Source of the DNA: Umbilicaria muhlenbergii
Taxonomy: Eukaryota; Ascomycota; Lecanoromycetes; Umbilicariales; Umbilicariaceae
Assembly (NCBI GenBank): GCA_000611775.1
Contig: KK106983.1
Coordinates: forward strand, 3,685,072 to 3,749,071
Direction: 5' to 3'
DNA: 64,000 nt
Shown here: positions 42,834 to 55,467 of the stretch, piece after piece
Position numbering within the stretch: the stretch's first letter is position 1
Layout: every line of letters starts with the position of its first letter
Notes under the pieces: generated by a model
What the model was told of the DNA's origin: nothing
What the model saw: the letters and a program-made list of their open reading frames with translations, nothing else
The model's database searches: none
Position numbers and translations under genes: made by a program

Positions 42834-43860
42834 ATGTCTCCTGTCGAGCCGAGCGGAGACGGTGATAATGGCGGAGATGACAGTGATGTCATGGAAGTTA
42901 GCGATGCTGAAGAGGATGATAAGGATAACCAGCATGACGAAGTCATGGAGGATGATGTCAGTGAAGATGATGAAAGCAACGATGACGACGGTGCCAACGA
43001 AGAAGACAATGGCAACGGAGGTAAGAAGGGCAAGGGAGACGGCAATGGAGGTGGTCAGGGCAAGAAGGACGACAGCGGTATCATGAAGAAGTCGAAAGCG
43101 GAGGAACCAAGGTTGGTACCCTGTATGAAATAAGAGAGCAAGCAAATCTGATCGGTGGGAACAATTTAGAGTGGAGGAGCCCCCGGCCGCTCCAGCTGCT
43201 ATGATCGACGAGGAAGATGAGCATGTTGTCTATTTCTACCGCCGCAGTGACCCGACTCGGAAGCTGTATCAACTACCACTTTATAAAGCAGACACCTGGA
43301 TGGTATGTCGACACAGAAGGGCACTGCTTTCCTTGACAGAATGAATGAAAGACTGATCCTCGAGCTCTCAGGGATTGCGTCGTTATCTCGGACCACTGGT
43401 CTCGCAGACTGGCCGGTTCAAGATCTATGGCCCGGACGACAGGCAGATTTCCGAGGTCTTCTGGAAACCCTACCCAAAGGATGGCAAGACTTTCAGCTTC
43501 GCATACTCTGAGCTCGTTTTCGCGACCGTCATATCCACCAACTCGACGGCGCCCACGTACAGCGTGTTCACCATGACGATCACAGAGAGAACTTTGGTGC
43601 ACGAGTTGCGGAGTCTGATCCAGTGGGAAATGAGGAGACACATGTGGAGGACGCCGGAGAAAGCCGACGATCTTGAGCTGGATGTTTTCCTTATTGTGAA
43701 CGATAGGCCTTGTGTTGCGAGGATGACACCTCATCACTTGGTCGGTAACTATCTCCAGGGCAAGAGCGAGCAGTTGAAGATCAAGGTCCGGAATATGGAA
43801 TTGAGGAAAGAGGGAGAGATGGCATGGCCGGAGTGGAACGAGACGATGTACTGGGGCTAG
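42834..43860 (+). CDS. Acidic protein of unknown function
   Basis: Three exons: 42834..43111, 43170..43302 and 43372..43860, 299 aa. The first donor (GTTGGT) is weak but is the only one that keeps the phase. The second intron, GTATGT to CTCTCAG, is good. Residues 1-85 are Asp/Glu-rich with Gly/Lys (EEDDKDNQHDEVMEDDVSED), suggesting a disordered nuclear region. Residues about 100-299 look folded: HVVYFYRRSDPTRKLYQLPL, RFKIYGPDDRQISEVFW, FATVISTNSTAPTYSVFT and LVHELRSLIQWEMRRHMW. I do not recognise a family. The start at 42834 was chosen at the first ATG of the acidic part; the frame is open 32 codons further upstream. Confidence 0.7.
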
Positions 43861-44228
43861 GACTGGATCAACTAAGTCATGAATAGCCTAAGCCCATCCC
43901 TTCGGCTTTCTCGAGTGGGATGGTTGGCCAGTCTTGGAAAGAGTGCCTTCGGTAGCAGACCAGTTGAAAACGTAGTCATCACTCGAGCCTGAAGCTTGCT
44001 GCTGCGCATGCGTCAATCTCTGTACTTGACCGTAATTAGCTGCTCCTGACAGCTGTTACTGCATATCTCCCTGCGGCAAGTCAAATGATCATATGCACAT
44101 GCTGAAGAACGTGAGTCAGGCAGCGGGTAGTGCGATGTGGCCCAACTGCACAGGAACATCAGCCTGTCCGAGGAGGGAGACCCCTGACCGGTCATGTCCA
44201 AAGCTCTTAAGGCTGTAGTTGATGCTAA

Positions 44229-44280
44229 AGCCTCACCTGATATACGATGTGCGTAGCCTCACCTGATATACGATGTGCGT
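44229..44280. repeat. 26-bp tandem duplication
   Basis: AGCCTCACCTGATATACGAT plus GTGCGT occurs twice head to tail (44229-44254 and 44255-44280) without mismatch, followed by a partial third start AGCCCCACCT. It looks like a recent slippage or repair duplication just downstream of the doubtful leftward gene. The rest of 43861-44323 shows nothing. Confidence 0.85.
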
Positions 44281-44323
44281 AGCCCCACCTACCGTTCGTT
44301 GATTGCTGATATGGATATCAAGG

Positions 44324-44874
44324 CTAAGCCACTCTGTAAAGAGCGGTAACAATGTCCGAGGCGACAGTCTTCTCGTACACATCGACCAGTCCGCCGTGGT
44401 TGCCATAGCTCTTGGCGGTCTTGGCGGTCTCGGCATCCATAGAAAGATTTCTCTTAGCGTCCATATCAAGACGGGTACAGGCTTGCTCCATGGAGTAGGA
44501 GTCCAAGAAGAGGAAAGAAGTAGCAGCGGCGGCCTGTCGAAAGTAGCTCGGTTCGACCATTCACACGAGCATTGCATACATCATCGCAAGCCAAGTGACT
44601 CATTCTCCATTTGAAGTAACCAACTCTTCCTCTTGAAGGTCAAAGCTCGACCTGTAGTACTCAGGGAACTCACATGAGATGGGGCACATACAGCTTCTTC
44701 GATATCATCGACTTCTGCGGCACTGCCTTGTTGCACTTCGTGTTCCCAGAGACGGAGCACCTCCGACTCGAGGAAACGGGTTTCATCTGTAGCTTTGAAG
44801 GCAGTGCACAGGGCGATTCCAGATGATAACGGATGTCGACAGAGATGTTGATACAAACAATCCTTTCTCTGCAT
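44324..44874 (-). CDS. Doubtful hypothetical protein
   Basis: Two leftward open segments look coding by composition. The first, 44694-44874, contains IALCTAFKATDETRFLESEV and LRLWEHEVQQGSAAEVDDIE. The second, 44324-44560, contains YFRQAAAATSFLFLDSYSME and ends with TALYRVA. A GTATGT donor at about 44691 and a CTACAG acceptor about 40 bases further on continue the first segment as SSFDLQEEELVTSNGE and then a stop. I could not join it to the second segment in frame, so this may be a pseudogene or need another exon. No family is recognised. Confidence 0.35.
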
Positions 44875-46505
44875 GACAATCGGTCAGGCGAGTGGCGGCG
44901 AGAAGGATACATCATTAACGAGAAAAGAGTCATGCCGCCTGAGAGCTCGAAAAGCTCCGCGTGTAGGCATTGGCGTTTAGATTGATTGGTATTCCGACGC
45001 CGTTATGCTGCCTACGAATGATATGATCTAAACAGGTCTATGACTGTAGGGCTCAGTACTGACCTTTGGGCTGCACCGTGGCCCTTTGCCACGCGGTGAT
45101 CTTTTTTCACGTGGGATATAACCCTCTTCCGACGGCCACCTCTCAGGGGTTGCAAGCCGGATATGAATAGTCCTGGTACGAGTCAGATGAACAATAAGGC
45201 TGAGTGCATTGCCCTACAGCTCAATGTAAAACTCGGCTGTCACAAGTTGAGGGTTTCTTCTCGAAGGACCTCGAGATGGTCCGGAGATATTAGCAGGAGG
45301 CCAAAACATATCCGTAGCTCTTTAAAAGCTTGGCGCAGATGGCTGACCGAGAGTGGAGGCCGAGGCCGTAGCCTGGTGTGTGTGCCCAACCAAGATTTTC
45401 CGGGGAAGGGAAAACGATTGGGAAACGAAGCTGGCGTGGCTGGCTCCCGTCCTCAGCCTAGAGTCGACGGTGCTGGTCCTGGACTACTGCCTACAACGGT
45501 CGAGACTCGAGGCGCACCGTGCGCTCAGAGGAATGATTGAATGGTGAATGAAGACAACGGATGTCGCCTGCAAAACCTCGGCTGTGCTACCGGGAATAAA
45601 AAGTATGAAACCGCCACAACAGGAACGGCTTTCCGGGTGCTGCAGAATGACGATCATGCCATTTTGGTGTGATCGTCACATGGGATTTGGAATAATCCCC
45701 ATGCCAGCCGTGAGAGAATGCCTCATCAAGATGATGGCAGAGTCATAATTATGTGGTAAGCCGGGAACAATGACGGCTTATGCGCGTGAACTGGATACAT
45801 GATTTGATCGAAGAGCAAGAGAATTGGAATGCTACGAGGACGAAACAGATACGCCCGTAGTAGTATGTGAAGGGAAGACTACAGTGAGGTGAGGCCGATC
45901 ATTGCCACCAGCGTGACTGCGATTCTGTCGTGTCTGGTTCCCTTGCCGCTTCGTGGGATTGAAGAAAGAAAAGGGTGTAACGGGGACGAAGGCGGCACCA
46001 TTGGCCCCACCTCCGCCCACGCGGCTTGGGATCGCTGAAGTTTGGACCATGACAGCAAGGGCCCCCGCACAAGGCCGCTGCGGCGCTGCCTTAACTGGAG
46101 GCTGCCGGGGCGCTGATTGGCTGGATGTTCGAACCGCTCCCGCCGGTAACTTTCATGCTTATCTGGATATTTGGCTGCAGCGCATCCCATTTACTCCATT
46201 TGTCCAACCAGTCGAGCTCGCTCGGTGCGAAAGCGAGCCCGCGCTCGGCCAAGCATTCGTGCACTAATCACAGGGCCCTGCAGTGTGTCCCAGTTTCCAG
46301 TTTCCAGTTTACAGTTTCCACACCGCAGCTGGCTCAGGTCACTGCCGGTGGGTTGCACTGCTTGGGCGGAAACGACTGCGTCTTCCTCTTCCTCTATCCT
46401 CCATTCACTCAGCGATGGCGGGACGCCTGTCAAGGCCCTTGTCACTGGAGCCCATCGGTGTTACGGAGGACGTCGCCCCGTACTTAACCCTGTGACGGCC
46501 CACAA
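44875..46505. other. 1.6 kb upstream of the Zn2Cys6 gene; no supported gene
   Basis: Frames here are short. The 46171-46500 plus-strand frame is open into the regulator gene but is best read as its 5' leader. A CAGTTTCCAGTTT micro-repeat lies near 46290-46320. Confidence 0.5.
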
Positions 46506-48951
46506 ATGGGGGACATTCAGGGCCTGCCGCAGAGCTCGAAAAGCGAGAATACTTCAGAGACTTCGTCTCAGCCTCCGAGCCAGGGGAGCTTCAGCACAAT
46601 GCGCCCCATCCTCCCAAAGGAAGAACAAAACGAAGACTCGGTCAATCTTGATGTCGTGCCCGACGCCAGGTCTTCCAAGAGGAGATGTGTGTCTAGCGCA
46701 TGTATTCCCTGCAGGAAACGAAAATCCAAGGCAAGTAGACTGTACCTACCTTCTGCTGCGCTCCCCGGTCAACATTATGCTGACATCTCCACTCTGGCGT
46801 CAGTGTGACGGTGGTACTCCAGCTTGCTCGACCTGCACTGCCGTGTATCATACCGAATGTGTCTACGACATTGACAGTGACCACAGAAGGAAGGGTGCAC
46901 TAAAGAGAGATATCGAGACCTTGAGGGAACGCAACGGCGCGTTGGGCATCATTGTCGCCTCGATCCGGTCATCGTCCGACTCAGAGGTCGCAGACATCGT
47001 ACAACAGATACGCGCGGACGAGAATCTAGAAGCCATTGCGGATTCGCTAAGGAAGAACATGTTGTTACCTACACGTTCGGATTCGCTGTCACTAGAAGGA
47101 GACCTCTCTGACATTATTGGGAAATCTTTGTTGAGCCAGTCAGGCGAGACCAGACATTTTGGACACACGTCAAGCCTAGGGCTTGTGTCTCATGATGAAC
47201 GGCGGCCGATCAGAAATCTCATACCTTCAGAAGCCTGGACTCGAGTAACCCGCGACGCGCCATTGGTAGGTCACCTAATGGGCTTGTACTTCTGCTGGCA
47301 ACATCCTGTGTTTGTACTGTTGTCGAAAGAATGTTTCTTACATGACATGTCGAAAGGGCGGACAAAGTATTGCAGTCCACTACTCGTCAACGCCCTGTTG
47401 TCGGTTGCTTGCGGTCTTTCAGATCGTCCGGAGCTAAGGACTGACCCCGACGATTCCAAGACTGCTGGTGATGCTTTTTACGCCGAGGCCAAGCGATTGC
47501 TTTTCGAAGACGAGCACTCGTCATTGACTACCGTACAGGCACTAGCGCTGATGGGACTGAGAGAGGTCAGTTGTGGGCGCGACAGCAGTGGCTTTCACCT
47601 GATGGGAAGATGCATGCGGATGGCTGTCGAGCTGGGACTGCATCTTGCCACTGTCTCTAGTGAAAACCCTGCCCTCACGCCGACCGAGATTGAGGTTCGC
47701 AAGATCACCTTCTGGGGTTGTTTCACACTTGATACGTAGGTGTTCTAATAGTCTGTTCCATCTTCCCTCAACCACTCATTAGACTCAGGGCTTGGTCAGT
47801 CTGTATCGGTCGGATCCCGCAGCTACCTCGCGCAGCCATAACTCTTGAAAAGCCAACAATGGCCGATCAAATCGAGCTTAAACCTTGGAAAATGTATACC
47901 GAGGAAGATGTGCCAATCGTCCCAGAGACCGAGCAAGCTAGCCACATTAACAGAGTACTACATCAGTTTAGCTTGTTGTCGGAGATTGTCAATGATATGC
48001 TGTTCATGTTCTATGCCCCGAAAGAACGATTTACCAGCAAGAAACTTTTGGACCTTTACATTAGTCTACAACGCTGGTACAAAGGTCTACCTCCGAGCCT
48101 GACAGTAACGAGAAATTCAACACCTCAACTTCTTCTACTCCAGTGAGTGTTTCTCATGTCCCCCCAAATGATGCCGCTGACAATGGGGCAGTCTGTACTA
48201 CCATACTGTTGTCTTGCATCTCTTCCGTCCTTTCCTCAAGGTCGATCTTACGAATTCAGAAGTCTCGCCGCGGGCAATATGCAATTCATGTGCCGAAAAG
48301 GTCTCGACAATCCTAGATACATACCGCAGGCTTTATACTCTACGCCGCACATCCGTGCTCATGCCCCATATCGTCATATCAGCGTGCACCATCTATCTGA
48401 TCAAGCTCCCTTCGCCATCCGCTGGACCTCATCTCGCCCAATTGCTCAACGACCTAAAAGCGATGTCGATCAACCATCCCCTCACCATCAGGATGTTACG
48501 TATTATATTATCATTGGGTAAGAGGTGGGAACTCGATCTTCCAGTCGAAGTGCAACGTGCCGTTGGTTCTCTCAGCCCCGAAGCGGTTTTTCCAGCCGTC
48601 ATGGGAAGCCACCCCTTTTTCCAAGACCCACGCGATGTACAGGCCAACACTCCTACTGCTCAGCGAATTCAGAACCATCGGAGTGAATCCTCAGCAGAGG
48701 CCGGGATGGCAAATCTGAATATGACAACGGGCCCGGTTTTCAACCCATCGGATCTCTTCTGGTCGCCTTTTGCAGACCAGGGCGTACCGCTACAAGCCAG
48801 TCATGATGGTGGGCCGATGGAGATTGCTGCCATGCTGGACGGTCGGTACGGTGATTGGGATCAGTATCAACGAGATGGATTCAAGATGGCGAGCCCCACT
48901 GATGCGATGATGGGACAGCCAAATATGTACGATGATTGGGCCCAAGCTTGA
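46506..48951 (+). CDS. Zn2Cys6 fungal-specific transcription factor, NirA-like
   Basis: Four exons: 46506..46730, 46804..47735, 47783..48142 and 48192..48951, 758 aa. The cluster is C66-X2-C69-X6-C76-X6-C83-X2-C86-X7-C94 (ACIPCRKRKSK, then CDGGTPACSTC). The linker SDHRRKGALKRDIETLRERN matches regulators usually annotated as nitrogen-assimilation factor NirA/NIT4-like. This name covers many paralogues, so nitrate control is not implied. The fungal regulatory middle-homology region spans about 250-600 (LIPSEAWTRV, LVNALLSVACGLSDRP, MRMAVELGLHL, KITFWGCFTLDTLRAWSVCI). The first intron lies inside the zinc-cluster codons, between K75 and C76, and uses a GC donor (AAG|GCAAGT ... GTCAG). The start at 46506 is inferred; the frame is open further upstream. 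Confidence 0.86.
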
Positions 48952-49302
48952 TGTTCGGCGCGGAAGGCGGGAAATGGATGGGCGCACATAATGAACGGCG
49001 CTGGTTGGTTCCCTCGGTGGTTCAGGACCGTCGTTATCTGGCGTATATGGCTCTGATCTTGGTCGGCAGAGGCTTCGGGCTCGCCTTTTCTTATGGATCA
49101 CAAAACCCGGCGCATCTGTCCTGGCTTGGCGTTTTCTCTATGGCCTTTCGATAGCTACGGCTACAAATTATGGAGCTGGCTGCACCGGGTTGCTTTCCGT
49201 AAAGGGCCGGTTGATATGCTTGCAATATGCTTTTCTCTTTTGCTATCTACGGTTTACAGGGTAGAGGTCTGAAAAATAGACGTCTGATGGGTTGCTTGGA
49301 AT

Positions 49303-49391
49303 TTTGCTGGCGATACCGGAGCTGAAGCTATACCATATCTTTGCCCACAAAATCTTGCTGGCGATACCAACGCTGAAGCTATACCATATCT
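49303..49391. repeat. Direct repeat, about 38 bp, 51 bp apart
   Basis: TTGCTGGCGATACC, three variable bases, then CTGAAGCTATACCATATCTT occurs at 49304-49341 and again about 51 bases later. A local duplication in non-coding DNA. Confidence 0.75.
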
Positions 49392-50364
49392 TGCTATCCC
49401 GAGTATCCACTTCACTGTGCCTGTGCTAGAAGATTGGTGCCCAACCGCTTGAGGGATTTTCACCCGTCAACGATGCTGCAATGCTGTGATGCTGCATGTA
49501 CTTCACGCAGGCGGTTCAATGACTTCATCACCGCATGTTTCCTGCAGACCTTGGCAAGTCGGTGAGGCCTAACGACCACTTTTCTTACACTTTGACAGCG
49601 ACAGGGGACAAGGCCGTCGGACGGACCCACTTCTACCGTGGGAGTCTGGATGGGGATTTTATCACACCTTCATTCAGGTGAGTCGCAGGTGAGCTATAGC
49701 GTGCTCGCAGGATTGTTGCGGACGCACAACACCGCAGGCCTAGTAAGGTAAGGTAGTGTCTACCTAGTGGTTACGTTGACTTACCATCATGCCCGCTCAA
49801 GGTACCTAGTTGCCGCAGTGGGGGGGCTTCCGTCCCCACACCTCCAGCGAGCAGAGCGTTTGCTCCGTGCCAACGATTTGGATCGCAGGGGCTGGGTGTT
49901 CGTGAGCTTGTGCTACCTTTACCCGACGTCCTCTGTGAAATATATTCTACGGGACTGTTGTTGTCTCTCTCTCTGTTCGGTGTGCTTGAAGCATCTCGGC
50001 TGCGATGACGAGATTTCTTCCGTATGTGTGAATAAGTTGCCCTGTCGGTTTTTAACCACCGTTATGTCGCTGCCTGTGCTGCGAGCTCTTTCCCTCATGC
50101 AGACCGCTCCTGGATTTCTCGTCGTTGATTGGTTGATTGAGTCTGTCTGTTCTGCCTTGTTGAAGTCTCGGTTATATGTTCGTTGCTGGGGCGGCTGGTA
50201 TGGGGGATTTTGCTGCTGCTATAGGTTCGACAAGAGGAGGGCAACAAAGTCAACATTCTGGAGCAGGCGTCCGCCCTTGGAGAGGAGAGGTATTCCCCCC
50301 CCTCCCATCTCCCTTACCCATACGCCCTGCTTTACTTCCTTCTAACGCAGCGAACCCCACCCCC

Positions 50365-50410
50365 NNNNNNNNNNNNNNNNNNNNNNNNNNNNNNNNNNNN
50401 NNNNNNNNNN
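50365..50410. other. Assembly gap (46 N)
   Basis: A run of 46 unknown bases flanked by C-rich, low-complexity DNA, the kind of sequence that breaks short-read assemblies. Confidence 0.99.
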
Positions 50411-51717
50411 CACATCCCAGCGCGCTAAAACCCCCTGGCCAACCCCTCCGCCCTCTCCACCCCGCCCCAGCGACCCCATCCTACGCTCCCCCCGCGCCAG
50501 CCGCATCCTCCGCCCACCCGCCAAGCTCCCCCTCCGCCAGCGCCAGCTCCGGCGTCCCCTCCCCGCGCCGACCACCACAAACCCTCCACCGAGGGCGCAG
50601 ACCGTCTACGCGTGACTCCACTCCTCCACTCGACCAACCGCCCCGGGGCATCGATTCCGCCACCCCCGCAGCGTATTTATTGAAGAATATCCCCCAGACC
50701 CCCCCGCCGACCAATCGTTCTCGCTCCCGATGGTCCCCGCATCCGCCTGGCGCGCAGCCCTCCTTCTCGGCCACCTGACCCTCCCGGTTGAGTTGGCAAC
50801 CTGACCTATCGCGTCTGAATCAAAGCAGCCGATATGGAAAACCAGCCTGATCTGCGTGACCTGGCTACGACCTCCGCGATTGCTGGCTGCATTGGTGCGG
50901 ACACTCGTGTTCCTCGGCTAGCTCCTACCAGGGGGGGAAGGGGGGGGGTTGGGGGCTGTAGAAGGTCGTGCTCGCTTGGACGGATTGTATGCTGGGGTTG
51001 GTCGGTATGGCTAAGATGGACCCCGGGGGGGATGGACGCGAGAGGTGGTTTAGGGCTGAGACCGGGAAGCTGGCGACGCAGCGGGGACGGGCGGGTGGGG
51101 GGGACGGGGGAAATGGCGTTTGCTGGATGGTCGGGGGATGGAGCGGTGGAGTCATTCTTGGGACAGGGGAGGGGGAAAGGAAGGAGGAGGCACTTTTGGG
51201 CGATGCGCGTGATGCTATATTGCCGGATGTGTGAGTCTGACTTCCACATACCTTCAAGCAACAGATACCCTTTTCCTTTCTCCTCCCCCTGGGAGCGATG
51301 GGTTGGAAGCAGAGGGGGGAGGGGCGGTTGAGGTGAGTAACAAAGTCTATGAGTAGGAACAACCGAGTCATCACTGCAGATCGTAGTGGACACACACAAT
51401 CAAGGCGATATAAGTAGTGGTTCTATGATTCTGGTGGGACAGAGCGTGATAGGGAGGGATCGGGATAAGAAAGGAGGCATACGACCTCGCGAGCCTACTT
51501 GTAACATCCCATCGAGCAGCACCGCCGATCTCTTCCTCCCATGAGCGTCGTCGAGATGTCTGTCTCATCTCAAGCGCATGCCATCCATACTGCGTCAAAA
51601 CTAGTGATTTCTTTAAAAGGCTTGATTCGTGCTGTTGGATGCTGTGGACAGTTTCTCGGGGCTGCCGATTACTTTTTTCTCATGCGTTTGGATAGGACTT
51701 CGAACTCTACCCCTTCT

Positions 51718-51780
51718 TGCTCTCCTCTCCTCTCCTCTCCTCCCCTCTCCTCCCCTCTCCTCTCCTCTCCTCCCCTCTCT
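51718..51780. repeat. CTCCT/CCCCT pyrimidine microsatellite
   Basis: About 60 bases of CTCCTCTCCT and CTCCCCTCTC units with no purines on this strand. Simple-sequence repeat. Confidence 0.9.
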
Positions 51781-52714
51781 TACATCCATCCCCTAAGACC
51801 GGCTCCACAGCTCAGAGATATGTATTGGATCCGCATTCTGGGCCGCGGACGTGGTTGGTTATGGTTCGGCTCGCCAGCCGTGCAGCGGGTGGGGATTGGT
51901 TTTCTCTTGGTAGGTATATAGGTGGGGGAATGGACACGGATGATGTGTCGAATTGTGTGGGTGAGTAAGATACTTGTATGGGTGCATGGTGGAGGAGATT
52001 ACAAGAAAGAAAGGGGTTTGTGCGTGATGAAACACCTCGTTCTCATCATGTCCATCGTAGGGCTCGCTCGGGTTGATAAACTTGGAGTCTTGCAGTGGAG
52101 GACTGGGATGAAAATGAGGGGATGCTCTATCTACTCCCCGTATACCTCTACTGGTAGTGATGCACCATACTTTTTTCCCAGTGGCCGGGATGTAGTTGTA
52201 GGAAGGTGAAAGAGGTGAAAAGTTTCCATGCCGGGAGCGTGGGGGATTGGACAGGGGATTGGAGGTGTGATAGAGCTGAAATTTATTAAAGGCGATGCGT
52301 AATTTATAGAGTAGTCCTTTTTATTTGATCATACTAGGGACTATATACAAGTATTTCCCCCCCCTCCCCCAATTCCTCTTCCCTTCCATCCTTATGATTC
52401 CACAAGTTCAACGAATATACCCATGCCTCCCAATCCCTAGTAAACCCCTAGCACCATTACCCTTGTGTCGAACGACTTTACGCCGTCCCTACCAAAGCGC
52501 CTAGACGCCCTTGGTTGTTCGAAGCCCATGGCTATTCGAAGCCCAATCCTTAAGCAGCTCCGAGGCGCCCCATAGACTCTTGTATATGCCTGTCACTCCG
52601 CTCACCCAACACCGTTCTTGTATGCCCCCAACGCCGCAGTGCGCCTTTCCACGCCTGCAAGCTTCCGATACTCCCCTGAGGGATCCTTGTGCTCGTGAAC
52701 GCTCGCCATTGTCG

Positions 52715-54495
52715 TCAAGCCGACGACTTCTTCGAATTATCCGCGCAGGAGAAACTCCCATTGCTACTTTTCGAATCATCACCGATCGCCGTCCCCGACG
52801 CATAAAGCCCCAACCCCATCTACACACACGCACCCTCGTCAGCACGCTCAACTCTCCATCACCAGCTCCCCAAACCACCCCAAGATCCCCGCAGGGCACC
52901 TGAAGCACAATATGGATGCCGACTTACGATCAACCCCCCGGCACAAACCAACCCCACATTCAACCCCGTCAGCAGCATCTTCCGCCCACTCTCCCGATAC
53001 CTCCCCCGATTCATAAACAGCCAAAACACCCCACTAAGCCCATACGTGAACCAGCTCGCAAACAGCGCGCTGATCAACCCAAGCAGGTCATTAAACGTCG
53101 GTATCGCTTCAGCAATAATCCACGCGATCGTCCAGAGAATCAGCACAATCAAGGCCCAGACACCGAAGCTGCCCCAGCTGCGCTTCGACATGCGGTCTGT
53201 GCCGCGGAAGAGGCGGACGTAGATGTATTTGGCGGCGACGTGGCCGTTGATGACGCCCGCCACCACGATTGTGGGGATGGAAATGCCGTAGGCGACTTTG
53301 CGCACCGTGTCTGAGGTGGAGCCGAGGGCCGGGGAGGCGACGGTGCTGCCGGCGTAGCGGTAGACCTGTCGGCGGTTAGATTAACCTCTTCCCGACATCT
53401 GGGGATGAGGCTGAGGGAGAACTCACAACGACGGCGACGAGTATGTACATGCACGTATCCACTCCCTGCAGCAAGAACAGAGCCTTGGGGTATTCCTCCG
53501 GTTTCTTCAACTCGGAAATAAAGCTGAAGAATGCCACATGTCCCGCATACGCAAAGATGATGTTCGTAACCGCGAGGAAGCCCTTGGCCAGATTCGTCTG
53601 AACAGTAGCATCCACCCTCCCATCACCCGGCCGCTCCACCCCGACCCCCACCATCGTAATCACCACCGCCGCGATAATCGACACAAACGAGGCGATCGCC
53701 ATATACGACACATTCAACAATGTTCTCGGCAGCGTACACAAAAGACAAAGAAGCATCCCCACCACACCGTATACAATCGTGCAGGTCGCGTGATCGGTCA
53801 GTGTGTTCAGCATGATGCTAAAAGTTAGGATATGCGACCCCATGACGAAGACCAGGAAGATTATCTGGGCGGCGCCGAAGATTTCGCGGCCGATGGGGCC
53901 CAGCATTACGTCTCCGGCGTCGGCCATGTTGTGCACGTGCGGGTGGCGTAGCTTGAATTGCCCGATTACGTAGCCGGTGTAGGTGGCTAGGCAGCCGAGG
54001 CCGATGATTAGGATGACGCCTCTGTGGGGGGGGGCGTGGTGTTAGTTTGGTGCGGGTGTTTGGGAATAGGAGGAGGAAGGGGGAAGGGGGGAGGGGGACG
54101 GTACGGTGCGAGGCCGATGGCGGCGAGGACGGAGGGGAGGGAGAGAATTCCGAGGGAGATTGTTTCGGCGATCATGACTTTGCTTATTAGCTCGGCCTTA
54201 GGGCTCATTAGGGGGTGCATTCGTACTCATGCCGGCTTGCCTGTTGTGTCGTGGTCAGCGAGTCGGAAAGCCGCTTTCTGAACAGGTGGACTCACCACCA
54301 CTTCATGGTTCTGTATTTGACCTCTGAATTTGTTTCATCTCCAAACGGGTCCTCTTTGCCCTTGTCTCCGCGTGTGGGAGGAACGGCGTGCTTTTCTGGA
54401 TCGTCATGCTGTCCCGCGCCGCTTTCGGTGGAGGGCTTGAGCGTGACATTGTCGTCGTTGAATGGCTGTTCGTCGTTGTGGCCGTTAGTGGCCAT
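52715..54495 (-). CDS. Neutral amino-acid transporter, AAAP family (MTR-like)
   Basis: complement(52715..52819, 52928..53365, 53427..54021, 54105..54177, 54227..54240, 54296..54495), 474 aa. The hydrophilic N-terminal tail runs to KYRTMKWW. About 11 transmembrane helices follow, beginning AETISLGILSLPSVLAAIGL and VILIIGLGCLATYTGYVIG. Later landmarks are RHPHVHNMADAGDVMLGPIG, IIFAYAGHVAFFSFISELKK and the C-terminus GLGLYASGTAI with FSCADNS. These match fungal plasma-membrane AAAP carriers related to Neurospora MTR, which import neutral aliphatic and aromatic amino acids by proton symport. Exon 2 is only 14 nt. It encodes QAGM and is required to keep the frame and the conserved start of helix 1. 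Substrate range is inferred. Confidence 0.9.
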
Positions 54496-55467
54496 GACGG
54501 TAATTGAACGGGCTGTTGTGATCTAATTGTGTGATGGGGAGCTCTGGGAAGACCTTGAGGGAAATGCTATCGGTAGGGTTCCTCGAGTCGCATAACAGAT
54601 ACAGAAAATCGTTTGGCACTGGTCAAAGAACGTAGCAGACAGCTATTGAAGATAGATGAAGGAAGAAGACGACATGGTAACGGAAAGCAATATAGATAAA
54701 AGCAAAGAAGCACAGAGAGCGGCCAGATCCTTTAAACGGGATCTACGACATTGTGCAGAGAAGGAGGAGAACTTTAGGCAAGTCATTGAATCCACCAGCT
54801 GCAGAATTAGAGCCAAATCAAGGTAAGACATAAGGTACAGCGGATACTACCCCACCCTGGCTCCATCTTCGTTGTTCCAAGCAGCCAACCGCGAGCCTTC
54901 CGATTGTAACGCCCGGTCGGTTGCCCCCACACTTGGACCTCACAAGCTTCTAGGTTCTTGCTTTAAATGGCTATCCAGACATTAGCGGGAGCATCATGTG
55001 AGAGGTTTCTCCGAATAAGCCCGCTCTCCAGCATCTAGGCATCAACTGGATAGTTGTGTTTTAACCACTCATTTCACGAGTTGCAGAGTTGAGGCGTGGA
55101 TACGAGTAGTTTGCATATTGCAGGACAACTGACGTCGATGGCGGGTCCTCGTGCGGCTTGCGGATGGCTTCCACTAGCGCGAGGCGTAAAGGCGTCGGAA
55201 ATGGGTGGTAGCGAAAGCTTGGGCCTTTCCCTCTTATCCGCCCGGAAATGATAGGCTGCGCTCGAGACTCGAGCGGCGCTGCTATGATGCGTAGAGGTAT
55301 ATGGAAGTACCGCCATCTACATATCGAGGTACATGGAGATTACTTAGTCAACATATATGTAGAGTATTTTCCATGATGTACGACACTCGAACCCCCCCGA
55401 CACCCCAAATCCAGTTACGATCGATGTGAAGACGCTGTTGTATATCCCTCCCAATCGCATCACCTCC
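54496..55467. other. 1 kb intergenic region
   Basis: Upstream region of the leftward transporter gene and 3' flank of the leftward dehydrogenase gene. No supported ORF. Confidence 0.5.

Larger units (their letters stand above)
48952..52714. other. 3.8 kb gene-poor region with an assembly gap
   Basis: No gene is supported. Frames at 49767-50345 and 50806-51400 lack domains and are open on both strands in biased DNA. Just right of the gap, a plus-strand frame ending at 50803 (from about 50616) encodes RSVFIEEYPPDP and LPMVPASAWRAALLLGHLTL, which looks protein-like. It could be the last exon of a gene whose earlier part is lost in the gap; I cannot identify it. Confidence 0.4.

Noticed and set aside
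50806-51400. ORFs of 165-197 codons on both strands
   Set aside because: They overlap each other in antisense in low-complexity DNA and show no domain.
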